From Nostoc parmelioides FACHB-3921 (GTDB lineage: Bacteria > Cyanobacteriota > Cyanobacteriia > Cyanobacteriales > Nostocaceae), in the NCBI RefSeq assembly GCF_014696625.1, contig NZ_JACJQL010000032.1:1-64000 (forward strand): a DNA stretch of 64,000 nt, written 5' to 3'. The notes below the pieces were generated by a model, which searched no databases, had not been told where the DNA came from, and saw only the letters and a program-made list of their open reading frames with translations. The position numbers and the translations under genes are program-made. Position 1 is the stretch's first letter; every line of letters begins with the position of its first letter. Positions 8,322 through 17,158 of the stretch are shown piece after piece.

Positions 8322-9863
8322 TTAAACGTTATAATCAGCGCCAGAACCGAATTTCCACGCATCAATTAAACGATGCCAATAGTATTGTTGCGTAGGTGGG
8401 AAATTTTTGATCCAGGTTTCTAGGATTGGACTTAGTGCAAACAACGCAGTATAAATGCCTAAGTTGGTGTAATGCACTAGCCAATCTAATAGATTGACTA
8501 AACCTACTTGGGGAATTATTTTGGCAACCAATGCCGGATGAGATAAGCCAGTCTTTGCTAGTGTTTGTGTCAATGCCGAAAATTGGACTATATCTTGTAA
8601 AAAGGGTTTTAATACTGGTGTTCCTAGCTGTTCCATTTCTTGAAACACTGTTGATAGCAGTTGGTTAATTTGCTCTGGTGCAATATTTTGATTGATACCA
8701 ACGCTCATGGCTTTTTGAAATAACCAAGTAACACTGAGGCTTGGTTGATATGGTTGCAGTAATTTTAGTGCAGTGGCTGATAATTGCTCAGTTTGCAAAG
8801 CTTCCTCTGTACCCAATGTTAAACGCTTCAGGTGACGTACCATTGCACCAAAACCGCCAAAACTTAGGGGTGATTGATTACCGCTACTGTCTCCTACTGG
8901 TAGGATGCGGTTCCAGGGTGTTTTTAATGGACTTTGGCGATCGCTCGGAAAAAACCCAAATAAGGCTCTTTGAAATTTTAACTGCTGTAATTCTACACCT
9001 TGGTATTCTGGTAAGAGGCGCAAGTATTCTGCAAACAAGTCTTCTAAGCTCAAGCGTTGGGGATGAGCATCCATGTAGGTGAATAAATATGTTGTTCTAC
9101 CATCTCTAGCGGGGAAGGCTTCCCAAAAATACTGACATTGGTTTTGCAAAGATGTAAAAGATAAAATTAAATCTCCAGCTTGATTTTCAGCAAAACCTTG
9201 AGCGCAACTTCCCACCACTAAGCAAAGTGCATCTGGTTTTTTGCCTTGGCGTGCTTGTTTGGTGATGGGGGAAAGGTGTCCCATTGCATCTATCAATAAT
9301 TTAGCTGTAAATTGCTGATTGACTATCGCTCCATCTGGATGAATGACGACTTCACTAAAAGGTGTATGTTCAAATAACTGACCACCAGCATCTAAAAATC
9401 TCTGTTTTAAGGTAGCTAGTAAATAAACTGGATCTACACCAATATTCAAGACATCCTTTATCCAAACTTCTGCACCATCCTTAAATTGGACTCTGGCTGG
9501 ATTATATTCAGTGGCGATCGCTTTCTCTAACTCCTCTTGTGTCAGCAGATTCAACTCCACAAAGACTTCTAACTCTTTACGGGAGATATTCCACTCTTGT
9601 TCCCTACCCCGCAAAGTACCCCTCTCAAGTAACGCCACCCGCAATCCCCGCACTGCTAAGGCACAACCAATTAAAATGCCTAATGTACCACCACAAATAA
9701 TTGCGTCCCAGTCTACAGTACCTAAGGTTGCTGGGCTTTCTTTAACTACACAGGGTGTCGGTGCAGTATTTTCTCGAATAGATTTGAGTACATCATCAGC
9801 ACGACGTAAATTTCCTAAAACATCCCCTGGTAGTTGGGAGAGAATTTCTTCGGTTAGGGACAT
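8322..9863 (-). CDS. cruP: CruP-like FAD-dependent oxidoreductase (lycopene cyclase paralogue)
   Basis: This 513-residue protein has an N-terminal Rossmann FAD site (AIICGGTLGILIGCALAVRG, then ALLERG, about residues 54-83). A second flavoprotein block, NRILPVGDSSGNQSPLSFGG, lies near residues 321-340. Together with an LPGDVLGNLRRAD start, this matches the cyanobacterial/plant CruP family, related to the CruA lycopene cyclase. CruP is reported to affect carotenoid oxidation and oxidative-stress tolerance rather than to be a strong cyclase. CruA is the main alternative. The start ATG is at 9863. Single-gene unit. Confidence 0.75.
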   Translation of the reverse strand: MSLTEEILSQLPGDVLGNLRRADDVLKSIRENTAPTPCVVKESPATLGTVDWDAIICGGTLGILIGCALAVRGLRVALLERGTLRGREQEWNISRKELEVFVELNLLTQEELEKAIATEYNPARVQFKDGAEVWIKDVLNIGVDPVYLLATLKQRFLDAGGQLFEHTPFSEVVIHPDGAIVNQQFTAKLLIDAMGHLSPITKQARQGKKPDALCLVVGSCAQGFAENQAGDLILSFTSLQNQCQYFWEAFPARDGRTTYLFTYMDAHPQRLSLEDLFAEYLRLLPEYQGVELQQLKFQRALFGFFPSDRQSPLKTPWNRILPVGDSSGNQSPLSFGGFGAMVRHLKRLTLGTEEALQTEQLSATALKLLQPYQPSLSVTWLFQKAMSVGINQNIAPEQINQLLSTVFQEMEQLGTPVLKPFLQDIVQFSALTQTLAKTGLSHPALVAKIIPQVGLVNLLDWLVHYTNLGIYTALFALSPILETWIKNFPPTQQYYWHRLIDAWKFGSGADYNV

Positions 9864-10268
9864 ATAAATATTATCAAGTTTATCTTTCTTCCAGAAGTTC
9901 TTATCTATGCAATATAAACCAATACAGTGCAGTTAAGAATACATTATGAAATTGATACATTTTGGTTAAAAAAAGATTATAAATATCTTACCAATAAATC
10001 AGCAAGTTTAGCTAACACTGAATATATACGTAATACGCTAGTAATTAATGTTCATCAAAAAACATACATTGTATGATTTTTCTACTGATATTTAAAAATC
10101 TATCTCCAGAGAGATTCTCTGTTTTTCTATTGAACAATCATAAATCATGATATATACTCATTCGTGTCGAATAACGAGCAATTAAATATTTTGATTTGGG
10201 TGCAACTTTTCAGGTTTACTTAGGTAAATTAATGCAAGCTTATGGTGATGAAGAGTTGAGATAACAAC
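9864..10268. other. Gene-free divergent promoter region
   Basis: About 405 AT-rich bases separate the minus-strand flavoprotein from the plus-strand polysaccharide cluster. I see no gene, repeat or recognised operator. It presumably contains the cluster promoter. Confidence 0.5.
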
Positions 10269-11558
10269 ATGAAGATTGCTGTTTTAGTTGACAAATTCCC
10301 AGTTATTTCAGAAACATTTGTTGTCAATCAAATTGTTGGTTTGATTTTACGTGGACATAAAGTTGATATTTATAGTAGTAATAATATCAATCCAAATGAT
10401 TCTCACAAAATACATCCAGATGTAGAAAATTATCATTTACTTGATATAACGCGCAATCACCCACAAATTCCTGAAAATTATTTTTCGCGTGTTTTGCAAG
10501 CTATAAGATTAATATCTATTAATTTTCATATATCACCTTTAGTAATTCTGCGATCGCTAAACTTTTTCAAGTATGGTAGACGAGCAGTTTCCTTACGTTT
10601 ACTATACTTAGCGCTCGATTTGATAAAAGCTCCAGCCTATGACATTATTCACTGTCAATTTGGCACACTCGCAATTGATGGCATGATACTGCGTGATATT
10701 GGTGCGATCAAAGGTAAGTTGATGACGTCGTTTCGGGGCTATGATATCAGTTGGTTTGTGCAACAATATGGTAATAATGTTTACGACCAACTATTTGCTA
10801 AAGGAGATTTTTTCTTAACAAATTGTGAATATTTTAAAAGCAGGTCTATCCAATTAGGTTGCGACCCCAAAAAAATCGTCGTACATGGTTCAGGAATAGA
10901 TTGCAGTCGCTTTCCTTTTAAAGATAGATATTTACATCCAGGTCAAAAAATTCGCATTGCCACCACTGGTCGTCTCATCGAAAAAAAAGGCATAGAATAT
11001 GGCATTTGTGCTGTAGCTAAGGTTTTGCAATTTTATCCCAATATCGAATACCAAATTATTGGGGATGGAGAGTTAAAAGAAACTTTACAACAACTAATCC
11101 AGTCATTAGATATTACAGATAAAGTCAAATTATTAGGCTGGAAAACACAGCCAGAAATCATTGATATTCTAAATCAATCAGACATTTTCATAGCTCCCAG
11201 TGTGACAGCTAAAGATGGCAATCAGGATGCTCCAGTTAATACCCTAAAAGAAGCTATGCTTATGGGTTTACCAGTCATAGCTACCACTCACGGTGGTATT
11301 CCCGAACTAGTTGAAGACGGGATTTCTGGTTTTCTCGTACCGGAACGAGATGCTGAGGCTATAGCTACAAAACTCATTGATTTGATAGAGCATCCAGCAA
11401 TTTGGTCATCAATGGGTCGTGCTGGTCGTGCTTATGTAGAATCACACTATGACATGAACAAGCTTAATGATGAGCTTGTAGAAATTTATCGTCAAGTAAT
11501 GATGAATAATTTCCCTACTCAAGAGCCAGTTTTAGCTTCAGTCGTGGCTTTGCAATAA
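10269..11558 (+). CDS. Glycosyltransferase family 4 protein (WcaL/AmsK-like)
   Basis: This 429-residue GT-B glycosyltransferase is the first gene of a polysaccharide cluster. Its N-terminus, MKIAVLVDKFPVISETFVVN, is typical of colanic-acid-type GT4 enzymes. The C-terminal half has the nucleotide-sugar site: TTGRLIEKKGIEYG near residues 237-250, and the EX7E region in EAMLMGLPVIATTHGGIPE (about 337-355). It would add a sugar with retention of configuration to a growing lipid-linked glycan at the cytoplasmic membrane. Donor and acceptor cannot be inferred. The following gene starts 55 bases downstream. Confidence 0.9.
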   Translation: MKIAVLVDKFPVISETFVVNQIVGLILRGHKVDIYSSNNINPNDSHKIHPDVENYHLLDITRNHPQIPENYFSRVLQAIRLISINFHISPLVILRSLNFFKYGRRAVSLRLLYLALDLIKAPAYDIIHCQFGTLAIDGMILRDIGAIKGKLMTSFRGYDISWFVQQYGNNVYDQLFAKGDFFLTNCEYFKSRSIQLGCDPKKIVVHGSGIDCSRFPFKDRYLHPGQKIRIATTGRLIEKKGIEYGICAVAKVLQFYPNIEYQIIGDGELKETLQQLIQSLDITDKVKLLGWKTQPEIIDILNQSDIFIAPSVTAKDGNQDAPVNTLKEAMLMGLPVIATTHGGIPELVEDGISGFLVPERDAEAIATKLIDLIEHPAIWSSMGRAGRAYVESHYDMNKLNDELVEIYRQVMMNNFPTQEPVLASVVALQ

Positions 11559-11613
11559 AGCTTACAAAACTTATCAGCCTTGATTTTCCAACCCATAATA
11601 CCAAAGGATATTG

Positions 11614-12633
11614 ATGGAGATGACAAACTCATCAGCCACTCCCGACGTAACAATCATTGTTTCTCCACGGGAACGTTTCAGTTGCACCCGTGAAGCCTTA
11701 GAAAGCATTTACGAAAATAGCGATTATCCATTCCAACTAATTTATATAGATGGTGCTTCCCCCAGGCATATCCAGAAATATTTGGCAGAACAAGCACAGC
11801 AAAAGCAATTTCATCTGATTCGCACAGATTACTATCTCTCACCAAACCATGCTCGCAACCTTGGTCTGGGTCAAGTAACTACTAAATATGTAGTCTTTAT
11901 TGATAACGATGTGGTAGTAACCCCTGGCTGGCTCAAGCCTTTAGTGCAGTGTGCCGAAGAAACAGGCGCAACTATAGTTAGTCCCTTGATTTGCCAAGGT
12001 TCTCCTCTGCACACAGAAGTACATTGTGCAGGTGGGGAATCAAGAATTAAGGTAGAAACTAAAGGCGACATCACCAGACGCAAGATGATTGAGAAGATTT
12101 ATAAACAAGGTCGAAAGGTAGCTGATGTCCTTCCCCATCTGCAACGCCAACAAACCGGACTAGCAGAGTTTCACTGCATGATGGTACGCACAGAAATATT
12201 TCAACAAATTGGTCTGTTAGATGAAGCGCTGCTAAACACCAAAGAACACGTTGATTTATGTATCTTAGTAGCTGACGCTGGTGGTACAGTCTATCTGGAA
12301 CCAGAATCTGTCATGACTTACATAACCAGCAAACCTCTAGAGCAGACAGACATTAATTACTATATGCTGCGTTGGAGTGATGCTTGGGAATTAGCCAGCC
12401 TCAAACGCTTGAGTGAAAAGTGGAACCTCACGGAAGACGAGTACTTTAAAAATAAGTACAAACGCTTGGGATGGCGGCGACAAATGGCAATTATCAGCCC
12501 TTTTGTCCGTAAACTACCTATAGGCAAGTTTGGCTGGCGAGTAGTAGGTAAACTGCTGCTAACCATAGACAAGGTTGTTAACCGTTATATTACTACCCGT
12601 TACGCTCAAAAACACTTGCAAAATTTGTCATAA
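11614..12633 (+). CDS. Glycosyltransferase family 2 protein
   Basis: This GT-A fold glycosyltransferase of 339 residues has the N-terminal strand VTIIVSPRERFSCTREALES, and the metal/nucleotide DXD-type motif lies in VVFIDNDVVVTPGW. The C-terminal region is basic and could contact the membrane. I chose the ATG at 11614, which has AAAGGA five bases upstream; TTG 11611 and ATG 11620 are in frame. It lies inside the polysaccharide cluster, between the GT4 gene and the exporter permease gene, with a 155-base gap after it. Confidence 0.85.
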   Translation: MEMTNSSATPDVTIIVSPRERFSCTREALESIYENSDYPFQLIYIDGASPRHIQKYLAEQAQQKQFHLIRTDYYLSPNHARNLGLGQVTTKYVVFIDNDVVVTPGWLKPLVQCAEETGATIVSPLICQGSPLHTEVHCAGGESRIKVETKGDITRRKMIEKIYKQGRKVADVLPHLQRQQTGLAEFHCMMVRTEIFQQIGLLDEALLNTKEHVDLCILVADAGGTVYLEPESVMTYITSKPLEQTDINYYMLRWSDAWELASLKRLSEKWNLTEDEYFKNKYKRLGWRRQMAIISPFVRKLPIGKFGWRVVGKLLLTIDKVVNRYITTRYAQKHLQNLS

Positions 12634-12788
12634 TATTATCTTTTCGTGATTGATAAACGATACGATACAACATCAAACTTTTATCAACTCCCATACCCCA
12701 AAACAAGTATTTTCAGAACAAAAAGTCAAAAACGATCTCTGAATTACTACTTAAATCATTACCTTACAAATCTTGAGGTTCCACAATC

Positions 12789-13634
12789 ATGCTGCCTGAG
12801 ATAGTTTATCAGCCTGAGAGTATGCTTAGGCATCCGATACAATTGTTCAAACTCATGTGGCGAGACTTGCTAGCTTCTCGTGAACTAGCTTGGCGATTGA
12901 TGGTCAGGGATATCAGCGCTCAATATCGCCAATCGTTTTTAGGAATTGCTTGGGCTTTCTTACCACCAATTGTTATGGCTACTAGTTTTACCCTAGCTAA
13001 TGAAGCCAAAGTAATTAATATTGGTGTCACAGATTTACCTTACCCAGCTTATGTCATGTTCAGCACTGCATTGTGGCAGACATTTGTTGAAGCTTTAAAC
13101 GGGCCTGTACAAGCAGTATCAGCAGCCAGACCCATGTTAGCCAGAGTTAACTTTCCACGAGAAGCACTGATTTTAGCAAAGGTAGGCGAAGTGTTTTTTA
13201 ACTTTGCCATCAAGCTAATTTTAATTGTGGGGTTGTTTATCTGGTTTCGCATTCCCACCAATTGGACTGTGATTTTAACTCCAGTTCCACTAATTCACTT
13301 AGTTCTATTGGGAACATTTATCGGTATTTTATTAGCTCCATTAGGAGTACTCTATCAAGATGTTTCCAAAGCACTATCCCTTGTTACGGGATTTTGGCTG
13401 TTCCTCACTCCTGTAATTTATCCAGTTCCTAAAGCGGGAACCTTTGGATGGTTGGTTAATTTCAATCCGGTTACTCCTTTACTAGTGACAATCAGAGAAT
13501 TAGCCACAACAGGAGTAGTATCTCATCCTCATGGCTTTTGGGTGGTGAGTGCAATTACTCTTGTGGCATTATTTATAACTTGGGTTGGATTTAGACTTGC
13601 TATGCCTTTTGTGGTTGAGAGAGTTGGTTCTTAA
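12789..13634 (+). CDS. Polysaccharide ABC transporter permease (Wzm/ABC-2 type)
   Basis: This 281-residue inner-membrane protein has the ABC-2 permease layout. An amphipathic cytosolic N-terminus leads into RDISAQYRQSFLGIAWAFLP, the Wzm/KpsM/TagG signature, and about six hydrophobic segments follow. It exports an undecaprenyl-linked polysaccharide across the cytoplasmic membrane together with the ATPase encoded next. The stop codon overlaps the ATPase start by one base (TAATG), indicating translational coupling. GAGG lies 11 bases before the ATG. Confidence 0.92.
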   Translation: MLPEIVYQPESMLRHPIQLFKLMWRDLLASRELAWRLMVRDISAQYRQSFLGIAWAFLPPIVMATSFTLANEAKVINIGVTDLPYPAYVMFSTALWQTFVEALNGPVQAVSAARPMLARVNFPREALILAKVGEVFFNFAIKLILIVGLFIWFRIPTNWTVILTPVPLIHLVLLGTFIGILLAPLGVLYQDVSKALSLVTGFWLFLTPVIYPVPKAGTFGWLVNFNPVTPLLVTIRELATTGVVSHPHGFWVVSAITLVALFITWVGFRLAMPFVVERVGS

Positions 13635-14911
13635 TGATTAAGTTAATAGAGTCAGAAACTTCTGTAAATTCCCCAGATACTGAAATCTTAATTTCAGTTG
13701 ATAACGTTTCTAAAAAATTCTGTAGAGACTTAAAACAGTCTTTATTATATGGTCTTCAAGATATTGCCGCAGAGTTATCAGGAGGTAATAGAAAGAGTGA
13801 TACTTTGCGTCGAAAAGAGTTTTGGGCGCTTAAAGATGTCAGTTTTCAATTAAAACGGGGAGAAGCACTGGGGTTAGTTGGTTCAAATGGTGCTGGCAAA
13901 AGTACGCTGCTACGTATCATCAGTGGTTTGATTAAACCTGATACTGGCCGTGTAAAAGTTAGAGGTAGATTAGCTCCCTTAATTGCATTAGGCGCAGGGT
14001 TTAACCCTATTTTAACTGGGAGGGAAAATATTTATGCAAATATGTCTATTTTGGGATTATCTACGCAAAAAATAGAAGAAAGATTTGAAGAAGTTATAGA
14101 GTTTTCCGAAATTGGGGATGCTATTGACTCACCAGTACAAACTTATAGTTCAGGAATGGCTGCTCGATTGGGTTTTGCTTGTGCAGTTCATATCGAACCA
14201 GATATTTTATTGATTGATGAAGTCTTAGCTGTCGGTGATATTAGCTTCAGGATGAAGTGTTATCAAAAGCTAGCAAAATTACGGGAATCTGGTACAGCTT
14301 TTATATTAGTTTCTCATAACCCCCATGTCATATTAAATGTATGCGAAAACTCTATTTATTTAGCTAAAGGTGAATTGATCAGTTCTGGTGAAACAGAAAC
14401 AGTAGTGTGCCAATATGAGGAAGATTTATCTTTGGGCGGAAGGGATGCTCCTCCAGGGGTAATGATATTACCAGAAAAGCCCCAAAGCTTAGGCGTAGAT
14501 ATTGCTTCTATTTATTTTAAAGACGGACAAGGAAAAATAATTGAGGCTCCTCGTTGTGGTGAACCTGCTTATTTTTGTGTAGAGTGTCAAGTTCATCGAC
14601 CAGTCGAATCTGCTAATCTAGGTGTATTAATTTCCACTTTATCTGGTCAAAATGAACGTGTTTTATATATAACTTCCGCCAGTGATCATGAAACATTAAA
14701 TCTACTTCCTGGCAGAGTTGAAATTCAAATGCAAATGCCATATTGTTGCTTATTACCTGGTATGTACAACACCAAAATATATATTAAAGAAGGTGTGTGT
14801 TCATTTGACATTGTGGAATCATATAGATTTGCTGTTAAAGCTAGCAAAGTCAGTAGTAAATCTCTATTTTACCAACCTCGGACATGGAACGTCATTAGTA
14901 AGGAGCTATAG
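13634..14911 (+). CDS. Polysaccharide ABC transporter ATPase with C-terminal Wzt-type domain
   Basis: This 425-residue protein has an N-terminal ABC ATPase (about 15-260). It has Walker A GSNGAGKST, a divergent signature TYSSGMAARLG in place of LSGGQ (characteristic of Wzt/TagH), and Walker B ILLIDE. A C-terminal beta domain (about 280-420) resembles the carbohydrate-binding module of Wzt, which selects the finished glycan before export. The start overlaps the permease stop. The presence of the extra domain suggests chain-end recognition as in O9a-type O-antigen systems; this is known of the family, not shown here. Confidence 0.92.
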   Translation: MIKLIESETSVNSPDTEILISVDNVSKKFCRDLKQSLLYGLQDIAAELSGGNRKSDTLRRKEFWALKDVSFQLKRGEALGLVGSNGAGKSTLLRIISGLIKPDTGRVKVRGRLAPLIALGAGFNPILTGRENIYANMSILGLSTQKIEERFEEVIEFSEIGDAIDSPVQTYSSGMAARLGFACAVHIEPDILLIDEVLAVGDISFRMKCYQKLAKLRESGTAFILVSHNPHVILNVCENSIYLAKGELISSGETETVVCQYEEDLSLGGRDAPPGVMILPEKPQSLGVDIASIYFKDGQGKIIEAPRCGEPAYFCVECQVHRPVESANLGVLISTLSGQNERVLYITSASDHETLNLLPGRVEIQMQMPYCCLLPGMYNTKIYIKEGVCSFDIVESYRFAVKASKVSSKSLFYQPRTWNVISKEL

Positions 14912-14954
14912 TATTTGAAAATTTTTTGATAGCGTAAATTTAGAGAAGTTCTAT

Positions 14955-15944
14955 ATGCCTCAGTTAGTCTCGGTAATTATACCCTGTTTTAATGCTGAAC
15001 AATGGATAGGCTCAGCAATTGATAGTTGCTTACAACAAACCTATTCTGATGTGGAAATCATTGTAATTGATGATGGTTCTACAGATAATTCTCTAGAAAT
15101 CATCAAAAGTTACGGAGATGCCATTATTTGGCGGAGTTACCCCCGCAAAGGAGGTAATTATGCGAGAAATAAAGGATTTGATTTGTCTCAGGGAGAATAT
15201 ATTCAATACTTAGATGCAGATGATTATATTCTACCTGAAAAAATAGCAAGGCAAGTTAGTTTTCTAGAAGCCACCGGTGCAGATGTTGTTTATGGTGATT
15301 GGAGACATCAGCGTCATTTACCTGACGGTTCCAGTTTTCTAGATAAGATAGAAATTTCTGGAGTGCAAGCAGATATTTTAGCGGCTTTACTAGCTAATTG
15401 GTGGGTTGCTTTAGCTGCTTTAATGTATAAGCGAAATGCAGTAGAAAACAGTGATAGATGGGATGAAACTTTACCCGCCGCACAAGATAGAGATTTTTTT
15501 CTGTCTGTAGTCATGAATGAAGCTAAAGTTGCTTATCAACCAGGTTGCTACGCTGTATACAGGCGATATGGTTCTGTCACAGTTTCTACTTCTTCTAAAG
15601 CTCGTTGGTTAAAAAGCCATCATCTAGTATTAAAGAAAGCTGAACAGCAATTATTACAGAAAAACCAATTTTCTATGAAGTATCGTCATGCTTTAGCAAA
15701 ATCGTATTTTGATTTAGCAAGAGAAGCTTTATTCTTTGACTATAAGCAATACTTAATGTTCTTAGAAGAGTCTTTGGTGATGTTTCCAGAGTTTAAAGCT
15801 AATAGTAAAAGAAGATTTTATCGGTTGTTACAAGATATTTTGGGCTTTCGCCAGACGGAACGAATTGCTTGTACTATTTTGTTTGTCAAAAAGTTCCTCT
15901 CTGCAAGAACCTGGGAAATGAGAAATCGTGGCTATACAGGGTAA
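14955..15944 (+). CDS. Glycosyltransferase family 2 protein
   Basis: This 329-residue GT2 enzyme has a textbook N-terminal half: VSVIIPCFNAEQWIGSAID, then VIDDGSTDNSLEII and a DXD motif in YLDADDYILPEK. The C-terminal 110 residues are basic and helical. It is the last gene of the cluster, 43 bases after the ATPase, with GAGAAG upstream of the ATG. It probably adds a sugar to the exported polysaccharide. No polymerase, Wzx/Wzy or outer-membrane Wza gene is present in this window, so the pathway is completed elsewhere. Confidence 0.9.
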   Translation: MPQLVSVIIPCFNAEQWIGSAIDSCLQQTYSDVEIIVIDDGSTDNSLEIIKSYGDAIIWRSYPRKGGNYARNKGFDLSQGEYIQYLDADDYILPEKIARQVSFLEATGADVVYGDWRHQRHLPDGSSFLDKIEISGVQADILAALLANWWVALAALMYKRNAVENSDRWDETLPAAQDRDFFLSVVMNEAKVAYQPGCYAVYRRYGSVTVSTSSKARWLKSHHLVLKKAEQQLLQKNQFSMKYRHALAKSYFDLAREALFFDYKQYLMFLEESLVMFPEFKANSKRRFYRLLQDILGFRQTERIACTILFVKKFLSARTWEMRNRGYTG

Positions 15945-16080
15945 AGATATTGCTGTTGATGGTTGACTGACTTGAAAGCCTGCTTGATGTGCCAATCTAT
16001 CTGGCTACGGTTATATTATGAAATAACGAGCTGGCAATGTGAATATAGGTATATACCCATAACTTACATTGTAGGCAATC

Positions 16081-16317
16081 ATGATGGATCGCAAAAAAAT
16101 TGTGGCAATTATTACAGGGGCTATTTCGATTATTTTAGCGATCGCCTATCTGATCGTTGTCCAAATATTAGATTACCGCGATATGCAGCCAGCACCCATC
16201 GGTCAGATCCAACCAGGAGCAGCCGTTGTTGCTGATACTACACAAACTACACTAAACCAGAACGTAGCGCCACCACAGCAGCTTGGACGCGATCGTCAAC
16301 CGCTAATTTATTCATAA
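16081..16317 (+). CDS. Small membrane protein, unknown function
   Basis: This 78-residue protein has a short basic N-terminus (MDRKK), a single hydrophobic segment at about residues 8-28 (IVAIITGAISIILAIAYL), then a proline/glutamine-rich tail. Start ATG 16081 or 16084. The last 71 bases overlap the convergent response-regulator gene on the opposite strand. The clean N-in membrane topology supports a real gene; the tail could be partly fortuitous. I do not recognise the family. Confidence 0.55.
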   Translation: MMDRKKIVAIITGAISIILAIAYLIVVQILDYRDMQPAPIGQIQPGAAVVADTTQTTLNQNVAPPQQLGRDRQPLIYS

Positions 16318-16924
16318 TTCCCCGGACGTGAGTTTTCACAGTATTAGGACTGAGATAAAGTTTCTCGGCTATCTCTGGGTTACTCAGTCCTTCTACCATG
16401 AGTTTTAATACTTCTAACTCCCGTCCAGATAGATTGGCGGTATTTCCCTTTGCTGAGGGGGGTTTGAGATTTTCAATTACTTGTCGCGCAATCTGGGGAT
16501 CGAGGTAGGTTGCACCATCAACGGCGGCGGCGATCGCGCTCAACAATCGCTCGATGCTTGCACCTTTGATACAATAAGCATCCGCACCGCTAGAAAGTGC
16601 AGCAATAATTTCCGTTTCTGTTTTGTGTGATGTCAGCATAACCACATGAGTTTCTGGTAGTGCGGCCTTGATTTGCTGTGTCGCTGCAATCCCATCAAGT
16701 CGCGGTAAGCCAATATCCATGACTACCAAATCCGGTTTCAGTGCTAGTGCTGCTTGTACACCTAAATAGCCGTCTTCTGCTTGTCCCACAATCTCTAATT
16801 GAGGATGAGCCATTAACGACTGTTCCAACCCCAGTTGCATCATCGGATCATCTTCCACAATCAAAATTCGCAACTGGGGAGCATTACTTGGCAGATTGAG
16901 AAAATAGCCGGTATTGGGAGACAT
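16247..16924 (-). CDS. NarL/LuxR-family response regulator
   Basis: This 225-residue DNA-binding response regulator has a receiver domain at about 14-130: RILIVEDDP acidic pocket, LVVMDIGLPRLDG phospho-acceptor loop, and MLTSHKTETE. A LuxR-type helix-turn-helix lies at about 160-222 (LSGRELEVLKLMVEGLSNPE, then LYLSPNTVKTHV). It should dimerise and bind DNA on phosphorylation. No partner kinase is adjacent. The 3' end overlaps the small membrane-protein gene from the opposite strand. Confidence 0.92.
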   Translation of the reverse strand: MSPNTGYFLNLPSNAPQLRILIVEDDPMMQLGLEQSLMAHPQLEIVGQAEDGYLGVQAALALKPDLVVMDIGLPRLDGIAATQQIKAALPETHVVMLTSHKTETEIIAALSSGADAYCIKGASIERLLSAIAAAVDGATYLDPQIARQVIENLKPPSAKGNTANLSGRELEVLKLMVEGLSNPEIAEKLYLSPNTVKTHVRGIMNKLAVDDRVQAAVVALRSGLV

Positions 16925-17118
16925 TTTTTATTTCGTCAGTAGTTAATAGTCCATAGTCCATAGTCTATAGTTCAGAGTCCAAAACTGTTTTGACTGCTGA
17001 TTAAGCGCAAAGTCGAGCCACTGCGTTCCTGTCGCGCTGCGTCGGAAAGCAAGTGGCGTTGAGCGGAGGTTTCCTCCGAACAGAACTTTGTAAGAGATGA
17101 CTAATGACTAACTTTTTA

Positions 17119-17153
17119 TTTTGAATTTTGAATTTTGAATTTTGAATTTTGAA
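17119..17153. repeat. Five tandem TTTTGAA heptamers
   Basis: TTTTGAA is repeated five times without interruption, a classic short tandemly repeated repetitive sequence of heterocystous cyanobacteria. It abuts the 3' end of era. The adjoining bases 16930-17110 also contain short repeats (AGTCCATAGTCCATAGTC and a GGAGGTTTCCTCC palindrome). Confidence 0.85.
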
Positions 17154-17158
17154 TTGAT

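Noticed and set aside
9511..9867. Plus-strand open frame antisense to the flavoprotein
   Set aside because: Composition follows the cruP coding frame; no family signature.
15963..16235. Open frame of 90 codons before the NarL gene
   Set aside because: Overlaps the better-supported 16081 membrane-protein frame and is rich in Cys/Arg without a motif.
17119..17153. Possible CRISPR-like array
   Set aside because: Units are seven bases with no spacers; typical Nostoc heptamer repeats, not CRISPR. No other array seen.
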